Assembly: GCA_902492205.1 (NCBI GenBank)
Contig: CABUKU010000010.1
Location: forward strand, 39,925-103,924
DNA length: 64,000 nucleotides
Direction of reading: 5' to 3'
DNA from: an uncultured Bacteroides sp.
Lineage (GTDB): Bacteria; Bacteroidota; Bacteroidia; Bacteroidales; Bacteroidaceae
Below, piece after piece: positions 63,874-64,000 of this stretch. Position 1 is the first letter of the stretch, and every line of letters starts with the position of its first letter. Below the pieces are notes generated by a model. It searched no databases, had not been told where the DNA came from, and worked only from the letters and a program-made list of their open reading frames with translations. The position numbers and the translations under genes were made by a program.

Positions 63874-64000
63874 TTACTCTTCTTCCTTTCTTGTCACTTG
63901 GTATTTCTCCCTCATTACTTCAAAGTCATTTGTAATTTGTTGTAAAATCTCCTGAATATCCATACTCTTTGCCAACGTAGGCATTCCATAAAATATAGAT
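63874..64000 (-). CDS. C-terminal end of an unidentified protein (5' end outside window)
   Basis: The minus-strand frame ends at a TAA at 63874-63876 and is open to the window edge; the visible C-terminus (SMDIQEILQQITNDFEVMRE followed by KYQVTRKEEE) is helical and charged. Too short to name. An internal Met in this stretch could be a start. Confidence 0.5.
   Translation of the reverse strand, partial: SIFYGMPTLAKSMDIQEILQQITNDFEVMREKYQVTRKEEE

Overview
The window comes from a gut-type Bacteroides or close relative (Bacteroidales). The evidence is SusC/SusD-type glycan uptake genes, promoters of the Bacteroidetes form (-33 TTTG, -7 TAnnTTTG), BACON domains, a DUF5107-TPR protein, and host genes that lack Shine-Dalgarno sequences.

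Layout. (1) 1-11031 is the 3' part of a polysaccharide utilisation locus, all on the + strand: the C-terminal end of a SusC-like receptor, a SusD-like lipoprotein, a DUF5107/TPR protein, a GH55-like beta-helix protein fused to an SMP-30-like propeller, and a GH50 (beta-agarase)-like lipoprotein. A 46-bp-arm inverted repeat separates susCD from the enzymes. (2) 11095-11751 holds two small minus-strand genes, one of them DUF5053-like. (3) 11968-53184 is an apparently complete, about 41-kb temperate siphovirus-type prophage. It lies between 66-bp direct repeats (64/66 identical) that contain the 3' end and terminator of tRNA-Trp. The intact tRNA-Trp is at 53163-53235, beside the prophage integrase. 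(4) 53392-64000 is ordinary chromosome: an ArsC/Spx-like protein, a UDG-family glycosylase, a HAD phosphatase, an AlbA_2/Schlafen-like protein, the TIGR03916/TIGR03915-type radical SAM DNA-repair pair, a lytic transglycosylase, a potassium channel, an Fpg/Nei-like glycosylase, a rhomboid protease, an SDR and an FKBP.

The prophage reads as follows. A lysogeny switch has two leftward XRE repressors facing a rightward Cro-like gene across an 11-bp-arm operator. Seven further small early genes are followed by an attenuator-like leader and a 1076-aa primase-helicase. A TTCTACA/TGTAGAA iteron array follows, which is a candidate replication origin. A capsid/packaging operon (ClpP-like protease, putative capsid protein, two small-terminase candidates, large terminase) then ends in a minus-strand accessory cassette (hicAB and an ArdC-N-like operon). 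A second rightward operon carries the portal, connectors, InlB-repeat and BACON virion proteins, holin, amidase, spanin-like protein, tape measure and a last tail protein. The integrase points back toward it.

The most unusual part is non-coding. About 0.75 kb at 28740-29480 is an almost unbroken series of nested stems, several with G-U pairs that favour a + strand RNA. A second structured leader (31011-31358) ends exactly at a start codon. The prophage also has a 10-bp-periodic GAAAY array, a 22-bp promoter motif shared by its two late operons, and matching candidate integrase arm sites next to both att sites. Everything here was read by eye; no folding, alignment or database search was run.
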